This document shows positions 46,363-56,913 of a DNA stretch of 64,000 nucleotides, in pieces. Made by a program: the position numbers and the translations under genes. Where the stretch lies: positions 1 through 64,000 of the forward strand of contig JAAUOU010000001.1 in assembly GCA_012034765.1 (NCBI GenBank). The letters run 5' to 3'. A model generated the notes under the pieces. That model was not told the DNA's origin, did not search any database, and saw only the letters and a list, made by a program, of their open reading frames with translations. The stretch is from Pleurocapsaceae cyanobacterium CSU_1_1 (GTDB lineage: Bacteria; Cyanobacteriota; Cyanobacteriia; Cyanobacteriales; Xenococcaceae). How positions within the stretch are numbered: position 1 is the stretch's first letter; every line of letters starts with the position of its first letter.

Positions 46363-46710
46363 ATGGCGAAAACCAAAAAAACACCAATTCGGCAAAGAAT
46401 GCACGTCAGAAAAGGAGATACGATTCAAGTGATCTCTGGACGTGACAAAGGCAAAGTCGGGGAAATAACCGCCGTCAACCCCAAAACCAGTCAAGTGACC
46501 ATCGAAGGAGTAAACGTTCGTACCAAGCACGTTAAGCCACGGCAAGAAGGAGAATCAGGTCAGATTATCACTTTTGAAGCGCCGATTCACAGCTCTAACG
46601 TCATGCTTTACTCCACCAAGGAAAAAACAGTTAGTCGCGTGGGTTACACCTACACCGAAGACGGTCGCAAAGTACGAATGCTGAGAAAAACAGGCGAAAT
46701 CATCGACTAA
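46363..46710 (+). CDS. rplX: 50S ribosomal protein L24
   Basis: L24 initiates large-subunit assembly. The 115-residue product contains the KOW motif near [20 protein letters not shown] and [13 protein letters not shown]-type sequence ([18 protein letters not shown]). It starts immediately after the rplN stop. Confidence 0.95.
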   Translation: MAKTKKTPIRQRMHVRKGDTIQVISGRDKGKVGEITAVNPKTSQVTIEGVNVRTKHVKPRQEGESGQIITFEAPIHSSNVMLYSTKEKTVSRVGYTYTEDGRKVRMLRKTGEIID

Positions 46711-46785
46711 TCGCCGTTCTAGGGTCTTAAATATTCTCTTGATTATTCATTGTCTCCTGACCAAGCCCAGGAAAATCAAATTATT

Positions 46786-47331
46786 ATGCCAAAACCACTT
46801 AAAACCAGATATTTAGAAGATATCGTCCCCAAGCTAACGGAACAGTTTAGCTTCACTAACGTTCACCAAGTTCCTAAAGTCGTCAAGATCGTAGTTAATC
46901 GCGGTCTTGGAGAAGCATCGCAAAATGCCAAGGCTTTAGAATCTTCAATTAACGAAATGATGGTAATCACAGGGCAAAAACCTGTAGTCACCAGAGCCAA
47001 AAAAGCGATCGCTGGGTTTAAAATTCGTCAAGGAATGCCTGTAGGTATTATGGTGACTCTCCGAGGCGAAAAAATGTACGCTTTTCTGGATCGCTTAATC
47101 GCCCTAGCTTTACCTCGGATTCGTGACTTTCGGGGGATCAGTCCCAAGAGTTTCGACGGTCGCGGTAACTATAGTCTAGGGGTTCGAGAACAGCTAATGT
47201 TCCCTGAAATCAACTACGATAGCATCGATCAAATTCGAGGGATGGATATTTCCATCGTTACTTCCGCAGCTAACGATGAAGAAGGGCGAGCCTTGCTCAA
47301 AGAAATGGGAATGCCTTTCCGTGAAAATTAA
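46786..47331 (+). CDS. rplE: 50S ribosomal protein L5
   Basis: L5 binds 5S rRNA in the central protuberance. I prefer ATG 46786 ([17 protein letters not shown], 181 residues), the usual family start, over the TTG at 46750. The product has [33 protein letters not shown] and [20 protein letters not shown]. It is co-directional with rplX and rpsH. Confidence 0.94.
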   Translation: MPKPLKTRYLEDIVPKLTEQFSFTNVHQVPKVVKIVVNRGLGEASQNAKALESSINEMMVITGQKPVVTRAKKAIAGFKIRQGMPVGIMVTLRGEKMYAFLDRLIALALPRIRDFRGISPKSFDGRGNYSLGVREQLMFPEINYDSIDQIRGMDISIVTSAANDEEGRALLKEMGMPFREN

Positions 47332-47367
47332 CGTGTTCTACGAATCAAAAAATAACAATAGGAAATA

Positions 47368-47769
47368 ATGGCAGCAACCGATACTATTTCAGATATGCTG
47401 ACCCGCATTCGCAATGCCTGTATGGTCAAGCATCAAACCACCAAAGTTCCGTCCACTCGCATGACAAAAGCGATCGCCAAAGTTCTGCAAAGTGAAGGTT
47501 TTATTGATAGCTTTGAGGAAACTGGCGAAATACCGCAAAAATTTATTGAAATTTCTCTAAAGTATAAAGGTAAAAATCGTCAACCCATCATTAGCACCCT
47601 GAAGCGGGTGAGCAAACCTGGACTAAGGGTTTATTCTCGCAAACAAGATATTCCTCGCGTCTTAGGCGGTATAGGTATTGCGATCGTCTCCACTTCGCGG
47701 GGAGTAATGACCGATAGAGAGGCTCGCAGTCAAGGTGTTGGCGGTGAAATCCTCTGTTACGTCTGGTAA
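47368..47769 (+). CDS. rpsH: 30S ribosomal protein S8
   Basis: S8 is a primary 16S rRNA binder. The 133-residue product has [14 protein letters not shown] at the start and [18 protein letters not shown] near the end. rpsN, which precedes rpsH in many bacteria, is missing here and is found instead at 7378-7680. Confidence 0.96.
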   Translation: MAATDTISDMLTRIRNACMVKHQTTKVPSTRMTKAIAKVLQSEGFIDSFEETGEIPQKFIEISLKYKGKNRQPIISTLKRVSKPGLRVYSRKQDIPRVLGGIGIAIVSTSRGVMTDREARSQGVGGEILCYVW

Positions 47770-47796
47770 TTTAACAGGAGTAAATGGAGTAAATAT

Positions 47797-48336
47797 ATGT
47801 CTCGTATTGGCAAACTGCCGATTCCCCTCCCTGATAAAGTCAGCGCTCAAATTTCAGGGCAACACGTTACGATTAAAGGGCCAAAAGGTACTTTAGAGCG
47901 GGAAATTCCCCAACCAATTGAGGTTAAACAAGATGGGGAAATAATTACGGTTAACCCAACCAATAATTCTCGGATTGGTCGCCAGCGTCATGGTTTATGT
48001 CGCACTTTAGTGGCAAACATGGTAGATGGTGTCTCCCAAGGATTTCAAAAACGGTTATCAATTCAAGGCGTTGGTTATAGAGCGCAGGCTCAAGGCAAAA
48101 AACTAACCCTCAACGTTGGTTATAGCAAACCTGTGGAAATAGAGATGCCAGACGGTATCGATGTAGCCGTAGAAAATAAAAACACAGAAGTCATTATTAG
48201 CGGCATCAGTAAAGAGTTAGTTGGCAATGTTGCAGCTCGAATTAGAGCAGTCAGACCTCCTGAACCATACAAAGGCAAAGGAATACGCTACTTTGATGAG
48301 CAAGTAAGACGCAAAGCTGGTAAGACAGGTAAGTAG
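47797..48336 (+). CDS. rplF: 50S ribosomal protein L6
   Basis: L6 lies near the sarcin-ricin loop and factor-binding site. The 179-residue product has the duplicated fold, with [14 protein letters not shown] in the first half and the conserved [20 protein letters not shown] at the end. Confidence 0.96.
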   Translation: MSRIGKLPIPLPDKVSAQISGQHVTIKGPKGTLEREIPQPIEVKQDGEIITVNPTNNSRIGRQRHGLCRTLVANMVDGVSQGFQKRLSIQGVGYRAQAQGKKLTLNVGYSKPVEIEMPDGIDVAVENKNTEVIISGISKELVGNVAARIRAVRPPEPYKGKGIRYFDEQVRRKAGKTGK

Positions 48337-48341
48337 AAATT

Positions 48342-48689
48342 ATGAAGCTTTCACGCAAAGAATCAGTAAAACGCCGTCACCGACGGGTACGTAAAAAAGT
48401 CAGTGGTACTCCCGAACGCCCTCGTTTGTGTGTATTCCGCTCCAATAATCATATTTATGCCCAGGTGATCGATGATGTCGCGCAGCACACCTTGGCAGCA
48501 GCATCAGACTTTAATGTTGAAACTAAAGGTTCGACCTGTGCTGTTTCCGCTGAAGTTGGTAAGCTAGTAGCCCAAAGAGCTTTAGAAAAAGGCGTGGCGA
48601 AAGTAGTATTTGATCGTGGGGGTAATCTCTATCATGGTCGAGTTAAAGCTTTGGCTGAAGCTGCTCGCGAAGCTGGATTAGATTTTTAG
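48342..48689 (+). CDS. rplR: 50S ribosomal protein L18
   Basis: L18 binds 5S rRNA with L5. The 115-residue product has [33 protein letters not shown] and [19 protein letters not shown]. It is a few residues shorter than many cyanobacterial homologues in the middle loop, without loss of a conserved block. It follows rplF by five bases. Confidence 0.95.
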   Translation: MKLSRKESVKRRHRRVRKKVSGTPERPRLCVFRSNNHIYAQVIDDVAQHTLAAASDFNVETKGSTCAVSAEVGKLVAQRALEKGVAKVVFDRGGNLYHGRVKALAEAAREAGLDF

Positions 48690-48713
48690 AGCAAAATATC
48701 AAGGAAAATCATT

Positions 48714-49247
48714 ATGGCTAAAGCTAATAATAAGTCACGTAAAAAAGGACGTGCTAAGGAGAAAGATTCCTCTTGGCAAGAGCGAGTAGTGCAGATACGT
48801 CGCGTCAGCAAGGTAGTTAAGGGTGGTAAAAAACTCAGCTTCCGCGCAATTGTTGTCGTCGGTAATGAAAAAGGACAGGTAGGAGTTGGGGTCGGTAAAG
48901 CTGCCGACGTAATCGGTGCAGTCCGTAAAGGGGTCGCCGATGCGAAAAAACAGTTAGTAGAAGTATCCTTAACCAAGTCCAATTCAATTGTTCACGTTAC
49001 TAATGGGATTGCTGGTGGAGCTAAAGTATTTATGCGTCCTGCTTCTCCTGGTACTGGAGTAATTGCTGGTGGTGCGGTGCGTACAGTATTAGAACTTGCT
49101 GGAGTCAAAAACATTTTGGCTAAACAATTAGGTTCTAATAGTCCTTTAAATAATGCTAGAGCAGCGGTCGATGCTTTGGCTGGTCTTCGTACTTTCGGCG
49201 AAGTAGCCAGGGAAAGAAATATTCCCATTGAACAGTTATACGCCTAG
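48714..49247 (+). CDS. rpsE: 30S ribosomal protein S5
   Basis: S5 supports translational accuracy and mRNA unwinding. The 177-residue product has the double-stranded-RNA-binding-like domain with [20 protein letters not shown] and [14 protein letters not shown], and the C-terminal domain [20 protein letters not shown]. rpmD (L30), its usual neighbour, is absent, as is normal in cyanobacteria. Confidence 0.96.
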   Translation: MAKANNKSRKKGRAKEKDSSWQERVVQIRRVSKVVKGGKKLSFRAIVVVGNEKGQVGVGVGKAADVIGAVRKGVADAKKQLVEVSLTKSNSIVHVTNGIAGGAKVFMRPASPGTGVIAGGAVRTVLELAGVKNILAKQLGSNSPLNNARAAVDALAGLRTFGEVARERNIPIEQLYA

Positions 49248-49268
49248 CTCATTAAAGATTGGATAACA

Positions 49269-49718
49269 ATGAAACTAGAAAATCTTAGCCCTCAAGAAGG
49301 TTCAAAAAGGCGTAAGCGCCGAGTTGGTCGCGGCATCTCCGCTGGTCAAGGTGCTAGTTGTGGTTTTGGTATGCGAGGTCAAAAGTCTCGTTCTGGTACT
49401 GGAACTAAGGCTGGTTTTGAAGGAGGTCAAATGCCTCTTTATCGTCGAGTTCCCAAACTCAAACATTTCACTTTAATTAACCAAAAACATTACACTACAA
49501 TCAATGTAGATGCTTTAGGCTCATTGCCTGCTAATACAGAAGTCACTCTAGGATCTTTACTGGAAAATGGTATTGCTACTAGTAATGACGGACCACTCAA
49601 GATTTTAGGTAATGGTGAATTAAGTGTGGCATTAAGTGTCAAAGCAGCTGCATTTACTAAAAGTGCAGCTCAAAAAATTGAAGCTGCTGGCGGTAGCTGT
49701 GAAGTTATCGCTAAGTAA
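49269..49718 (+). CDS. rplO: 50S ribosomal protein L15
   Basis: L15 is a late-assembly large-subunit protein. The 149-residue product has the glycine/arginine-rich extension [20 protein letters not shown] and [17 protein letters not shown], ending in a globular domain. The gap to secY is about 120 bases. Confidence 0.95.
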   Translation: MKLENLSPQEGSKRRKRRVGRGISAGQGASCGFGMRGQKSRSGTGTKAGFEGGQMPLYRRVPKLKHFTLINQKHYTTINVDALGSLPANTEVTLGSLLENGIATSNDGPLKILGNGELSVALSVKAAAFTKSAAQKIEAAGGSCEVIAK

Positions 49719-49837
49719 GCCCAGATCGCATTTGGTATATCATAAGAAGCATAGGTAGAAAAATAAATTTATTAAAAATTTAGCTAATATTTTCACCGCC
49801 AACAACTTATTTAATACCAAGATATAAGAGGTACTGT

Positions 49838-51165
49838 ATGGTTAGAGAAAAGACTCCATCGGCACAGGAGACTTTTTTACAAATGGCTCAGGCAGCAGGT
49901 CTTCGAGGTAGGCTGCTTGTCACTATTGGTCTTTTGATTTTAGTTCGGCTAGGAGTATTTATTCCCGTCCCAGGAATAGATCGTGAACTGTTTCGTCAGT
50001 TTATTGGTAATTCTAGCAATTCTTCAATTGTCGGGTTTTTAGACATTTTCACAGGTGGGGGAATCTCAGCCTTGGGAATCTTTGCCCTAGGAATTTTACC
50101 CTTTATTAATGCCTCGATCATCATGCAGCTATTGGCTACTGCCATACCTAGCTTAGAAGATCTACAAAAAAACGAAGGAGAAGCAGGTAGACGAAAAATC
50201 TCGCAGATTACCCGTTATGTTGCTTTGGGCGGAGCAATAATTCAAAGTTTTGGGATTACCCTCGGTTTATTAGTCAATAACGGCATTATTGAAAAAAGCA
50301 TTTTGCCTATTGGGGAAACAGTATTGGCTTTAACCGCGGGTTCAATGTTTGTGATGTGGATTTCTGAGCTAATTACCGAAAAAGGAATTGGTAACGGTGC
50401 TTCACTACTAATTTTTGTCAACATTGTAGCTGTATTACCAAAAACTTTGGCTACCACCATTGAGTTTGCTCAAAGTGGGGGAAGAGGGGAAATTGCGCAG
50501 GTAATTGTTCTGCTGTTGGTTTTTTTAGCCATGATTATTGGCATTGTCTTTATTCAAGAGGGAACTCGCCGTATTCCCATCATTTCTGCCCGCCGTCAGG
50601 TAGGTAGAAGAGTTTATCGCGAGAGAAGTAATTATCTTCCCCTGAGATTAAATCAAGGTGGAGTAATGCCTATTATCTTTGCCTCTTCTGTTTTATTTTT
50701 ACCAGCACAGCTACTGGGGTTTTTACCAGGAAATGGACCAGTTAAAGAAGTATTTGCCAAAATTGCCACGGCAATCCAGCCAGGTAACTGGGCTTATGTT
50801 GCCGTCTATCTGGTTTTAATTTTGTTCTTTAGCTACTTTTATGCTTCTTTGATTGTCAACCCTGTTGATATGTCTCAGAATCTTAAAAAATGGGTGCTTC
50901 CATTCCTGGAATTAGACCAGGAAAGGCAACTAGCGCTTATTTAGAGAAAGTGCTTAACCGCCTGACTCTGTTAGGAGCAATATTTTTGGGGGTAGTGGCA
51001 ACAGTACCAACATTAGTGGAAAGCGCAATTCCCGCCGGAACAACAGTATTCAGCGGTTTTGGTGCGACATCTTTGCTGATTTTAGTTGGGGTGGCAATTG
51101 ATACTGCTAAACAAATTCAGACTTACGTTATTTCTCAACGTTACGAAGGAATGGTCAAGCAATAG
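49838..51165 (+). CDS. secY: preprotein translocase subunit SecY (one missing base)
   Basis: SecY is the channel of the Sec translocon in plasma and thylakoid membranes. The frame breaks at AAAAAA 50885-50890. Adding one A reads SQNLKKMGASIPGIRPGKAT and gives about 442 residues with ten membrane helices. Family landmarks are RLGVFIPVPGID, GILPFINASIIMQLL, LITEKGIGNGASLLIF and the cytoplasmic loops with RRKISQITRY. Being essential, it must be intact in a living cell, so the break is almost surely an error. It is followed by adk. Confidence 0.95.
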
Positions 51166-51241
51166 CTCTGTTCGGCATCAAGCAGGGGTGGAATAAATTT
51201 TAGACCTGCTGCTAATAAAAACTCAATTTTAGTAAGTTGAT

Positions 51242-51796
51242 ATGGCAAAGCGATTAATATTTTTAGGTCCTCCTGGTGCGGGAAAAGGAACTCAGGCAGA
51301 GATTATCTCAGAAAATCACCAAATTCCTCATATATCAACAGGAGACATTCTACGTGCAGCCGTAGTTCAACAGACTCCTTTGGGCAAGCAGGCAAAAGAT
51401 TACATGAATCGAGGGGAATTAGTTCCAGATATTCTAATTTTGAACTTAATTCAAGACCGCCTTGGTTATGAAGACACAGTTAATGGCTGGATTTTAGATG
51501 GTTTTCCTCGCAATGTTAATCAAGCTGCTTTTTTAGAGGAGTTATTGGCTAAATTAGAGCATAATGCCGATTGCGTGCTTAATTTGGAAGTGCCAGATGA
51601 GGTTTTAGTCTCTCGCCTACTGGCAAGGAAACGTAAAGATGATAATGAATCAATTATTCGCCGTCGTCTAGAAGTTTATCATCAGGATACAGTGCCAGTA
51701 ATAGATTTTTATCAGCAGCGGTCAACTTTGAAAACTATTGATGGCAATCGCCCTCCCGAAGAGGTTACAGAGCAACTCAGCTCGGCCATTGCCTAA
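51242..51796 (+). CDS. adk: adenylate kinase
   Basis: The enzyme balances AMP, ADP and ATP. The 184-residue product has the P-loop [12 protein letters not shown] at residues 8-19, the AMP-binding [11 protein letters not shown] and [10 protein letters not shown], and a short LID (about residues 125-135), so it is the short type without a zinc LID. Position between secY and infA is conserved. A map gene is not present. Confidence 0.95.
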   Translation: MAKRLIFLGPPGAGKGTQAEIISENHQIPHISTGDILRAAVVQQTPLGKQAKDYMNRGELVPDILILNLIQDRLGYEDTVNGWILDGFPRNVNQAAFLEELLAKLEHNADCVLNLEVPDEVLVSRLLARKRKDDNESIIRRRLEVYHQDTVPVIDFYQQRSTLKTIDGNRPPEEVTEQLSSAIA

Positions 51797-51960
51797 AAGA
51801 CTGCTAGTCAATCAGTTGTTCAAGCTGATTAATCCTGTAGATCGACTCCCCAAAAAATGTAACAAAAGTGCTGAGAAAGTTAGGGCAGTTCAGCTTGCCC
51901 AGTAAACTGATAAGTATTGATTAGCGCTCATTATTTATCAAAAAGTAGCAGAGGTCAAGA

Positions 51961-52185
51961 TTGGCTAAACAAGACTTAATCGAAATGGAGGGGACTGTTA
52001 CCGAGTCTCTACCCAACGCTATGTTCCGTGTCGACCTAGATAATGGCTTTAACGTTTTAGCTCATATCTCAGGCAAAATTAGACGGAACTATATCAAAAT
52101 CTTACCAGGCGATCGCGTCAAAGTGGAATTAACTCCCTACGACTTGACCAAGGGTAGGATCACCTATCGTCTCAAAAACAAGTAG
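51961..52185 (+). CDS. infA: translation initiation factor IF-1
   Basis: IF-1 occupies the ribosomal A site during initiation. The 74-residue OB-fold protein reads [20 protein letters not shown] and [12 protein letters not shown]. It starts with TTG 51961, preceded by an AGAGGT ribosome-binding site. No upstream ATG in frame exists. Confidence 0.94.
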   Translation: MAKQDLIEMEGTVTESLPNAMFRVDLDNGFNVLAHISGKIRRNYIKILPGDRVKVELTPYDLTKGRITYRLKNK

Positions 52186-52273
52186 TGATGTCCAACACCT
52201 AACGACTAGCTATTTGACACAGATCCAAATTAATTCATATAATAATAGGCTTGCAATGTGGCCAAAGTAAGGC

Positions 52274-52390
52274 ATGAAAGTTAGACCATCAGTAAAAAAA
52301 ATGTGTGAAAAGTGCCGTGTAATTAAAAGACGCGGCAGAGTAATGGTAATTTGTAGCAGTAACCCCAAGCACAAGCAACGCCAAGGCTAG
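52274..52390 (+). CDS. rpmJ: 50S ribosomal protein L36
   Basis: This 38-residue protein begins [19 protein letters not shown]. The zinc-ribbon ligands are visible: CEKC, then a later cysteine in VICSS and the histidine in PKHKQRQG. It lies between infA and rpsM with the usual spacing. Its identity is certain despite the length. Confidence 0.95.
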   Translation: MKVRPSVKKMCEKCRVIKRRGRVMVICSSNPKHKQRQG

Positions 52391-52476
52391 CTACTGTAGC
52401 TCGACTCAAATTCAGTTTCAGTTAACAGCAATTTAGGCAATTAAATAACAAGCAGTAGTAAATAGGGAGCAATAAC

Positions 52477-52860
52477 GTGGCAAGGATTTCTGGCATAGAT
52501 CTCCCCCGTGATAAGCGCGTGGAGATCGCCCTCACCTACATTTTTGGGGTGGGATTAGCACGAGCGCAAAAAGCGATCGCCGAAACTGGAGTGAATCCAG
52601 ATACGAGAGTGAGAGATTTATCCGATGAAGATGTAACCAAGCTGAGGGCATACATTGAGGATAACTATCAGGTAGAAGGAGACTTGAGACGTTGGGAAGC
52701 AATGAATATCAAGCGACTAGCTGATATTGGCACTTACCGAGGTCGTCGCCATCGTATGGGCTTACCGCTAAGAGGTCAAAGAACCAGGACTAATGCCCGC
52801 ACCAGAAGGGGTAGAAGATTGACTGTAGCTGGTAAGAAAAAAGCTCCAGGTAAGAAATAG
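52477..52860 (+). CDS. rpsM: 30S ribosomal protein S13
   Basis: S13 contacts the P-site tRNA and the large subunit. The 127-residue product starts at GTG ([20 protein letters not shown]). It contains the conserved [18 protein letters not shown] and the basic tail [14 protein letters not shown]. It is followed by rpsK and rpoA, the alpha operon order. Confidence 0.96.
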   Translation: MARISGIDLPRDKRVEIALTYIFGVGLARAQKAIAETGVNPDTRVRDLSDEDVTKLRAYIEDNYQVEGDLRRWEAMNIKRLADIGTYRGRRHRMGLPLRGQRTRTNARTRRGRRLTVAGKKKAPGKK

Positions 52861-52910
52861 ACTTTAAAAGGTAAATCCAACATAACTAATTACATTCACA
52901 AAAAATTAAC

Positions 52911-53303
52911 ATGGCGCAACCAAAACGAAGAAGTGGTGCGAAAAAAAGTAAAAAGAACGTGCCAAATGGTGTGGCGCATATTCAGTCCACTTTTAACAAC
53001 ACCATCATTACTATTTCCGATATCAGAGGCGATGTAATCTCTTGGTCTTCTGCGGGAGCTAGTGGATTTAAAGGAGCAAAAAAGGGGACTCCTTTTGCTG
53101 CACAAACGGCAGCAGATAGCGCAGGTCGTCGAGCAATGGATCAAGGAATGCGCCAGGTAGAGGTAATGGTCAGTGGTCCTGGTGCTGGTCGAGAAACTGC
53201 CATTAGAGCTTTACAAGGCGTAGGGTTGGAAATAACTCTAATCCGCGATGTCACCCCCATACCTCACAATGGCTGTCGTCCACCGAAACGACGCAGAGTA
53301 TAA
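52911..53303 (+). CDS. rpsK: 30S ribosomal protein S11
   Basis: S11 forms the platform near the mRNA exit. The 130-residue product shows [38 protein letters not shown], and the C-terminal [18 protein letters not shown]. Confidence 0.96.
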   Translation: MAQPKRRSGAKKSKKNVPNGVAHIQSTFNNTIITISDIRGDVISWSSAGASGFKGAKKGTPFAAQTAADSAGRRAMDQGMRQVEVMVSGPGAGRETAIRALQGVGLEITLIRDVTPIPHNGCRPPKRRRV

Positions 53304-53406
53304 CTTTTTTCAACTATCAAGAGCTTGTCAGTTGCTGTCAAAGAGGGCAACTGTTTTGATCTCAATTTATATCCAATCGCTTGTCGAATAAGAGGGAGAG
53401 CAGCCT

Positions 53407-54393
53407 GTGGCGCAATTTCAAATTGAGTGTGTAGAGTCTAAAACCCTAAAAAATCAACACCAATATAGCAAATTTGTCTTAGAACCTTTAGATCGTGGTC
53501 AAGGAACTACCTTGGGCAATGCTTTAAGGAGAGTCTTATTATCTAACCTAGAAGGAGCAGCCGTTACAGCCATTCGTATTGGCGGAGGGATGGCAAAAGA
53601 TGAAGGCAGGCAAGAACATAAGTTTGGCTTTGCTACTCATGAATTTGCCACGATTGAAGGGGTCAGAGAAGACGTTTTAGAGATTATCCTCAACATGAAG
53701 GAAATAGTCTTAAAAAGCTATAGCAACCAACCCCAAATTGGTCGTTTAGTAGCGACTGGTCCTGGAACAGTTACCGCTGCGCAGTTTGAATTACCCTCAG
53801 AAGTAGAAACAGTGGATTCTAACCAGTACGTAGCTACCATTGCTGAAGGCACTAGCCTAGAAATGGAGTTTAAGGTAGAAAAAGGTAAGGGTTATCGCGC
53901 CGTAGAACGGGGCAAGGAAGAAGGCAGTTCTTTGGACTTTTTGCAGATAGATGCTGTTTTTATGCCCGTCACTAAAGTTAACTATAGTGTTGAAGATGCT
54001 AGAGTTGATGGTTCGGGTATCCGTGAACGTTTGTTGATGGAAATTTGGACAAACGGCAGTATTAAGCCAGAAGAAGCCTTATCTCAAGCTGCGGGCATTG
54101 TCGTCGATTTGTTTAATCCACTTAAGGATCTGACTTTAGAAGAGATCGAACCAGATTATCAAGACGAAGAAGATCCCACTAGCCAAATTCCCATTGAAGA
54201 ATTACAGCTATCGGTTAGAGCCTACAACTGCCTGAAACGGGCGCAGATTAACTCCGTTTCTGATTTGCTCGACTATACCCAAGAAGACCTCTTAGAAATT
54301 AAGAACTTTGGTCAAAAGTCAGCAGATGAAGTAATCGAAGCTTTACAACAACGTTTGGGAATTACTCTGGCACAAGAAAAAGCAGGTAAGTAA
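53407..54393 (+). CDS. rpoA: DNA-directed RNA polymerase subunit alpha
   Basis: RpoA dimers nucleate RNA polymerase. The 328-residue product starts at GTG 53407. The N-terminal domain includes LEPLDRGQGTTLGNALRRVL and RVDGSGIRERLLMEIWTNG. An acidic linker (EEIEPDYQDEEDP) leads to the C-terminal DNA/activator-binding domain with the helix-hairpin-helix region LLEIKNFGQKSADEVIEAL. A leader of about 100 bases separates it from rpsK. Confidence 0.96.
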   Translation: MAQFQIECVESKTLKNQHQYSKFVLEPLDRGQGTTLGNALRRVLLSNLEGAAVTAIRIGGGMAKDEGRQEHKFGFATHEFATIEGVREDVLEIILNMKEIVLKSYSNQPQIGRLVATGPGTVTAAQFELPSEVETVDSNQYVATIAEGTSLEMEFKVEKGKGYRAVERGKEEGSSLDFLQIDAVFMPVTKVNYSVEDARVDGSGIRERLLMEIWTNGSIKPEEALSQAAGIVVDLFNPLKDLTLEEIEPDYQDEEDPTSQIPIEELQLSVRAYNCLKRAQINSVSDLLDYTQEDLLEIKNFGQKSADEVIEALQQRLGITLAQEKAGK

Positions 54394-54432
54394 ATATAGC
54401 TTATTAACAACTAATTAACAAGATTATCAATC

Positions 54433-54783
54433 ATGCGACATCGATGTAAAGTAAAAATGTTGGGACTGCCAGCAGATCAGAGAAAAGCGCTAATGCGCGC
54501 TCTAGCCACGGAAATTATTCGTCATGGTCAGATCAAAACTACTTTAATTCGTGCTAAAGCGGTACGTAGTGAAGTAGATAAAATGATCACCTTGGCTAAA
54601 GATGGGTCTTTATCAGCTAGGAGACAGGCTTTAGGCTATATCTATGATAAAAATCTAGTTAGCGAGCTATTTAATGCAGTTGGTGAGCGTTACGGTCAGC
54701 GTAATGGTGGCTATACTCGCATCGTCAGAACTAAGCGCCGTCGTGGTGATAATGCTGAGATGGCAATTATCGAGCTAGTTTAA
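54433..54783 (+). CDS. rplQ: 50S ribosomal protein L17
   Basis: L17 lies at the base of the large subunit. The 116-residue product has [20 protein letters not shown] and [27 protein letters not shown] split around the middle. It follows rpoA by 40 bases, the normal alpha-operon order. Confidence 0.96.
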   Translation: MRHRCKVKMLGLPADQRKALMRALATEIIRHGQIKTTLIRAKAVRSEVDKMITLAKDGSLSARRQALGYIYDKNLVSELFNAVGERYGQRNGGYTRIVRTKRRRGDNAEMAIIELV

Positions 54784-54825
54784 ATTGGAAATCAACGGTG
54801 GTAATTTGCTAATGTAGGACTGTCC

Positions 54826-55623
54826 ATGAGAATAGCTTTGCTAATTCAATATTTAGGAACTAACTTTCATGGCTGGCAAAAGCAACCCAATCAGGTAAGT
54901 GTCCAAGGCTATATTGAAGAAGCGATCGCCAGTGTAGTTAGCTATAGGGTAAAAATCTATGGTGCGGGAAGGACTGATGCGGGAGTCCATGCTGCTGCTC
55001 AAGTAGCCCACTTTGAGTATTTCGGGCCGATTCCCCCTCACAAGTGGTCAAAAATTATTAATAGCAGACTGCCAGAGGGTATACTAATAAGGGCTTCAGC
55101 GCAAGTTAAAGACGACTGGCATGCTCGATTTTCGGCGCTCTGGCGACGTTATCGCTATACAATCTATACGGAAAAACGACCCAATGTGTTTATTAATCAA
55201 ACCTGCTGGCACTACTACCATTCGGTGTTAAACCAATCACTGATTCAGCAATCCTTAAATACCTTGTTAGGAGAACATAATTTTGCTGCTTTTAAAAGGT
55301 CTGGTTCTGACCGCATTGATTCTCAGGTGGAAATTCAGGCGGCTGAATGTTACCGTCAAGGAGGATTTTTATACCTGGAAATTCAGGCGAACAGCTTTTT
55401 ATATGGAATGGTGCGTTTGCTGGTTGGAATGTTAGTAGAAGTTGGAATTGGTAAGCGATCGCCAGAAAATTTTACTGAAATTTGGCGAAATCAGCGCCGT
55501 TCGGAAGTCAAGTATTCTGCGCCTGCAAAAGGCTTGTGTTTACTGAGCGTGGGTTATCCTGAGTTTCCTTTTGCTCAATCACTTTGGTTTGATACCCAGC
55601 CTACTTTCCATCTAGCTCGGTAA
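54826..55623 (+). CDS. truA: tRNA pseudouridine synthase A
   Basis: TruA converts uridines 38-40 of tRNA anticodon arms to pseudouridine. The 265-residue product has the catalytic aspartate in GAGRTDAGVHA, the N-terminal LIQYLGTNFHGWQKQP, and later FLYGMVRLLVG. Its position between rplQ and rplM is conserved in cyanobacteria. The length is normal. Confidence 0.94.
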   Translation: MRIALLIQYLGTNFHGWQKQPNQVSVQGYIEEAIASVVSYRVKIYGAGRTDAGVHAAAQVAHFEYFGPIPPHKWSKIINSRLPEGILIRASAQVKDDWHARFSALWRRYRYTIYTEKRPNVFINQTCWHYYHSVLNQSLIQQSLNTLLGEHNFAAFKRSGSDRIDSQVEIQAAECYRQGGFLYLEIQANSFLYGMVRLLVGMLVEVGIGKRSPENFTEIWRNQRRSEVKYSAPAKGLCLLSVGYPEFPFAQSLWFDTQPTFHLAR

Positions 55624-55662
55624 TCTTTATTTAAAATAATCCACAAGATAATATCACGGAAG

Positions 55663-56115
55663 ATGAACAAAACTCCCCTCCCCTCCCAAAATACCCTAGA
55701 ACATAATTGGTACTTAGTTGATGCTGAAGGACAGCGCCTAGGTCGTTTAGCTACGGAAATTGCTATGATTCTGCGGGGAAAAAATAAGCCTAACTTCACA
55801 CCCAACATGGATACTGGTGATTTTGTCATTATTATCAATGCTGAAAAAGTTGTTGTTACTGGCAGAAAAAATGAGCAAAAACTATACCGTCGTCACTCTG
55901 GTAGACCTGGGGGGATGAAAACTGAAACTTTCGATCAGCTACAGCACCGAATTCCCGAACGCATTGTCGAAAAAGCGATCAAAGGTATGTTGCCCAAGAA
56001 TGCCATGGGACGCAAACTATTTACTAAACTAAAGGTTTATACAGGGTCAGATCATCCTCATGCTGCCCAAAATCCTGAAACTTTAACCGTTAACACTATT
56101 CCCAAGAGTAACTAA
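55663..56115 (+). CDS. rplM: 50S ribosomal protein L13
   Basis: L13 is one of the earliest large-subunit assembly proteins. The 150-residue product has [36 protein letters not shown] and [20 protein letters not shown]. rpsI starts three bases after its stop codon, so the pair is coupled. Confidence 0.96.
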   Translation: MNKTPLPSQNTLEHNWYLVDAEGQRLGRLATEIAMILRGKNKPNFTPNMDTGDFVIIINAEKVVVTGRKNEQKLYRRHSGRPGGMKTETFDQLQHRIPERIVEKAIKGMLPKNAMGRKLFTKLKVYTGSDHPHAAQNPETLTVNTIPKSN

Positions 56116-56118
56116 AAC

Positions 56119-56526
56119 ATGGAAGAAACACAAGATAGAGTAGTATATTGGGCGACTGGTCGCCGCAAATCCGCGATCGCCAGAGTACGTTTAGTGCCTG
56201 GTGAGGGTAATTTAGTAGTGAATGGTAAACCTGGAGAAGACTATTTCAACCGTATTCCCAGCTATCTAATGTCAATTAAAGGCCCTTTAGAAACTTTAGG
56301 CTTTGAGAGCGAATATGACATTTTGGTCAATGCTCATGGCGGTGGTTTAACAGGTCAAGCTGATGCCGTTAAGCTAGGAGTAGCTCGCGCACTGTGTAAA
56401 CAAGATCCCAATAATCGCCAGCCACTAAAAATAGAAGGTTATCTTACTCGCGATCCTCGTTGTAAAGAAAGAAAGAAATACGGTTTGAAAAAAGCGCGTA
56501 AAGCTCCTCAATTCTCGAAACGATAG
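56119..56526 (+). CDS. rpsI: 30S ribosomal protein S9
   Basis: S9 reaches the P-site tRNA with its C-terminal arginine. The 135-residue product has [19 protein letters not shown] and [18 protein letters not shown], and ends [12 protein letters not shown], the conserved SKR tail. An AGCT heptamer repeat follows the stop. Confidence 0.96.
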   Translation: MEETQDRVVYWATGRRKSAIARVRLVPGEGNLVVNGKPGEDYFNRIPSYLMSIKGPLETLGFESEYDILVNAHGGGLTGQADAVKLGVARALCKQDPNNRQPLKIEGYLTRDPRCKERKKYGLKKARKAPQFSKR

Positions 56527-56534
56527 GGTTTATA

Positions 56535-56569
56535 AGCTTTTAGCTTTCAGCCATTAGCTATCAGCTTAG
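56535..56569. repeat. heptanucleotide tandem repeat downstream of rpsI
   Basis: Five 7-base units are in register: AGCTTTT, AGCTTTC, AGCCATT, AGCTATC, AGCTTAG. It is the longest copy of the AGCT family in this window and lies 9 bases after the rpsI stop, before rpmE. Confidence 0.65.
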
Positions 56570-56637
56570 TTCAAGATTAAAATTAAAATTATGAAATGGC
56601 TGTTTACTAGAGTAATTCTTTAAAGAAACCTAAAAAA

Positions 56638-56892
56638 ATGCCAAAACCTGAAATCCATCCTACTTGGTATCCTGATGCCAAGGTTATTTGTAACGGTGAA
56701 GTTGTAATGACCGTGGGTTCAACTCAGCCAGAGATTAGCGTTGATGTTTGGTCGGGAAATCACCCCTTCTATACTGGTACGCAAAAAATTATTGATACCG
56801 AAGGTCGTGTTGATCGCTTCTTACGTAAGTACGGTATGCTCGATCCTACTAGCGAAGCAGAATCTAACGCTGAATCCAACGCCGAAAATTAG
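56638..56892 (+). CDS. rpmE: 50S ribosomal protein L31
   Basis: The 84-residue product is an L31 bridge protein with the PEIHPTWYPDAKVICNGEVV start and DVWSGNHPFYTGTQKIIDTEGRVDRF block. Only one of the usual zinc-ligand cysteines remains (in VICNGE), so it is the zinc-independent (C-minus) form usual in cyanobacteria. The C-terminus has a short acidic tail with an ESNAESNAE duplication. Confidence 0.95.
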   Translation: MPKPEIHPTWYPDAKVICNGEVVMTVGSTQPEISVDVWSGNHPFYTGTQKIIDTEGRVDRFLRKYGMLDPTSEAESNAESNAEN

Positions 56893-56913
56893 CCATTTTA
56901 AGACAAAATATAT

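Noticed and set aside
43646-50944. Programmed ribosomal frameshifting in rpsS or secY
   Set aside because: These genes are not known to use it, and the breaks match the general missing-base pattern, so error is the simpler explanation.
51170-51225. AGCAGG...CCTGCT inverted repeat between secY and adk
   Set aside because: It has a long loop and no U-run, so it is not supported as a terminator.
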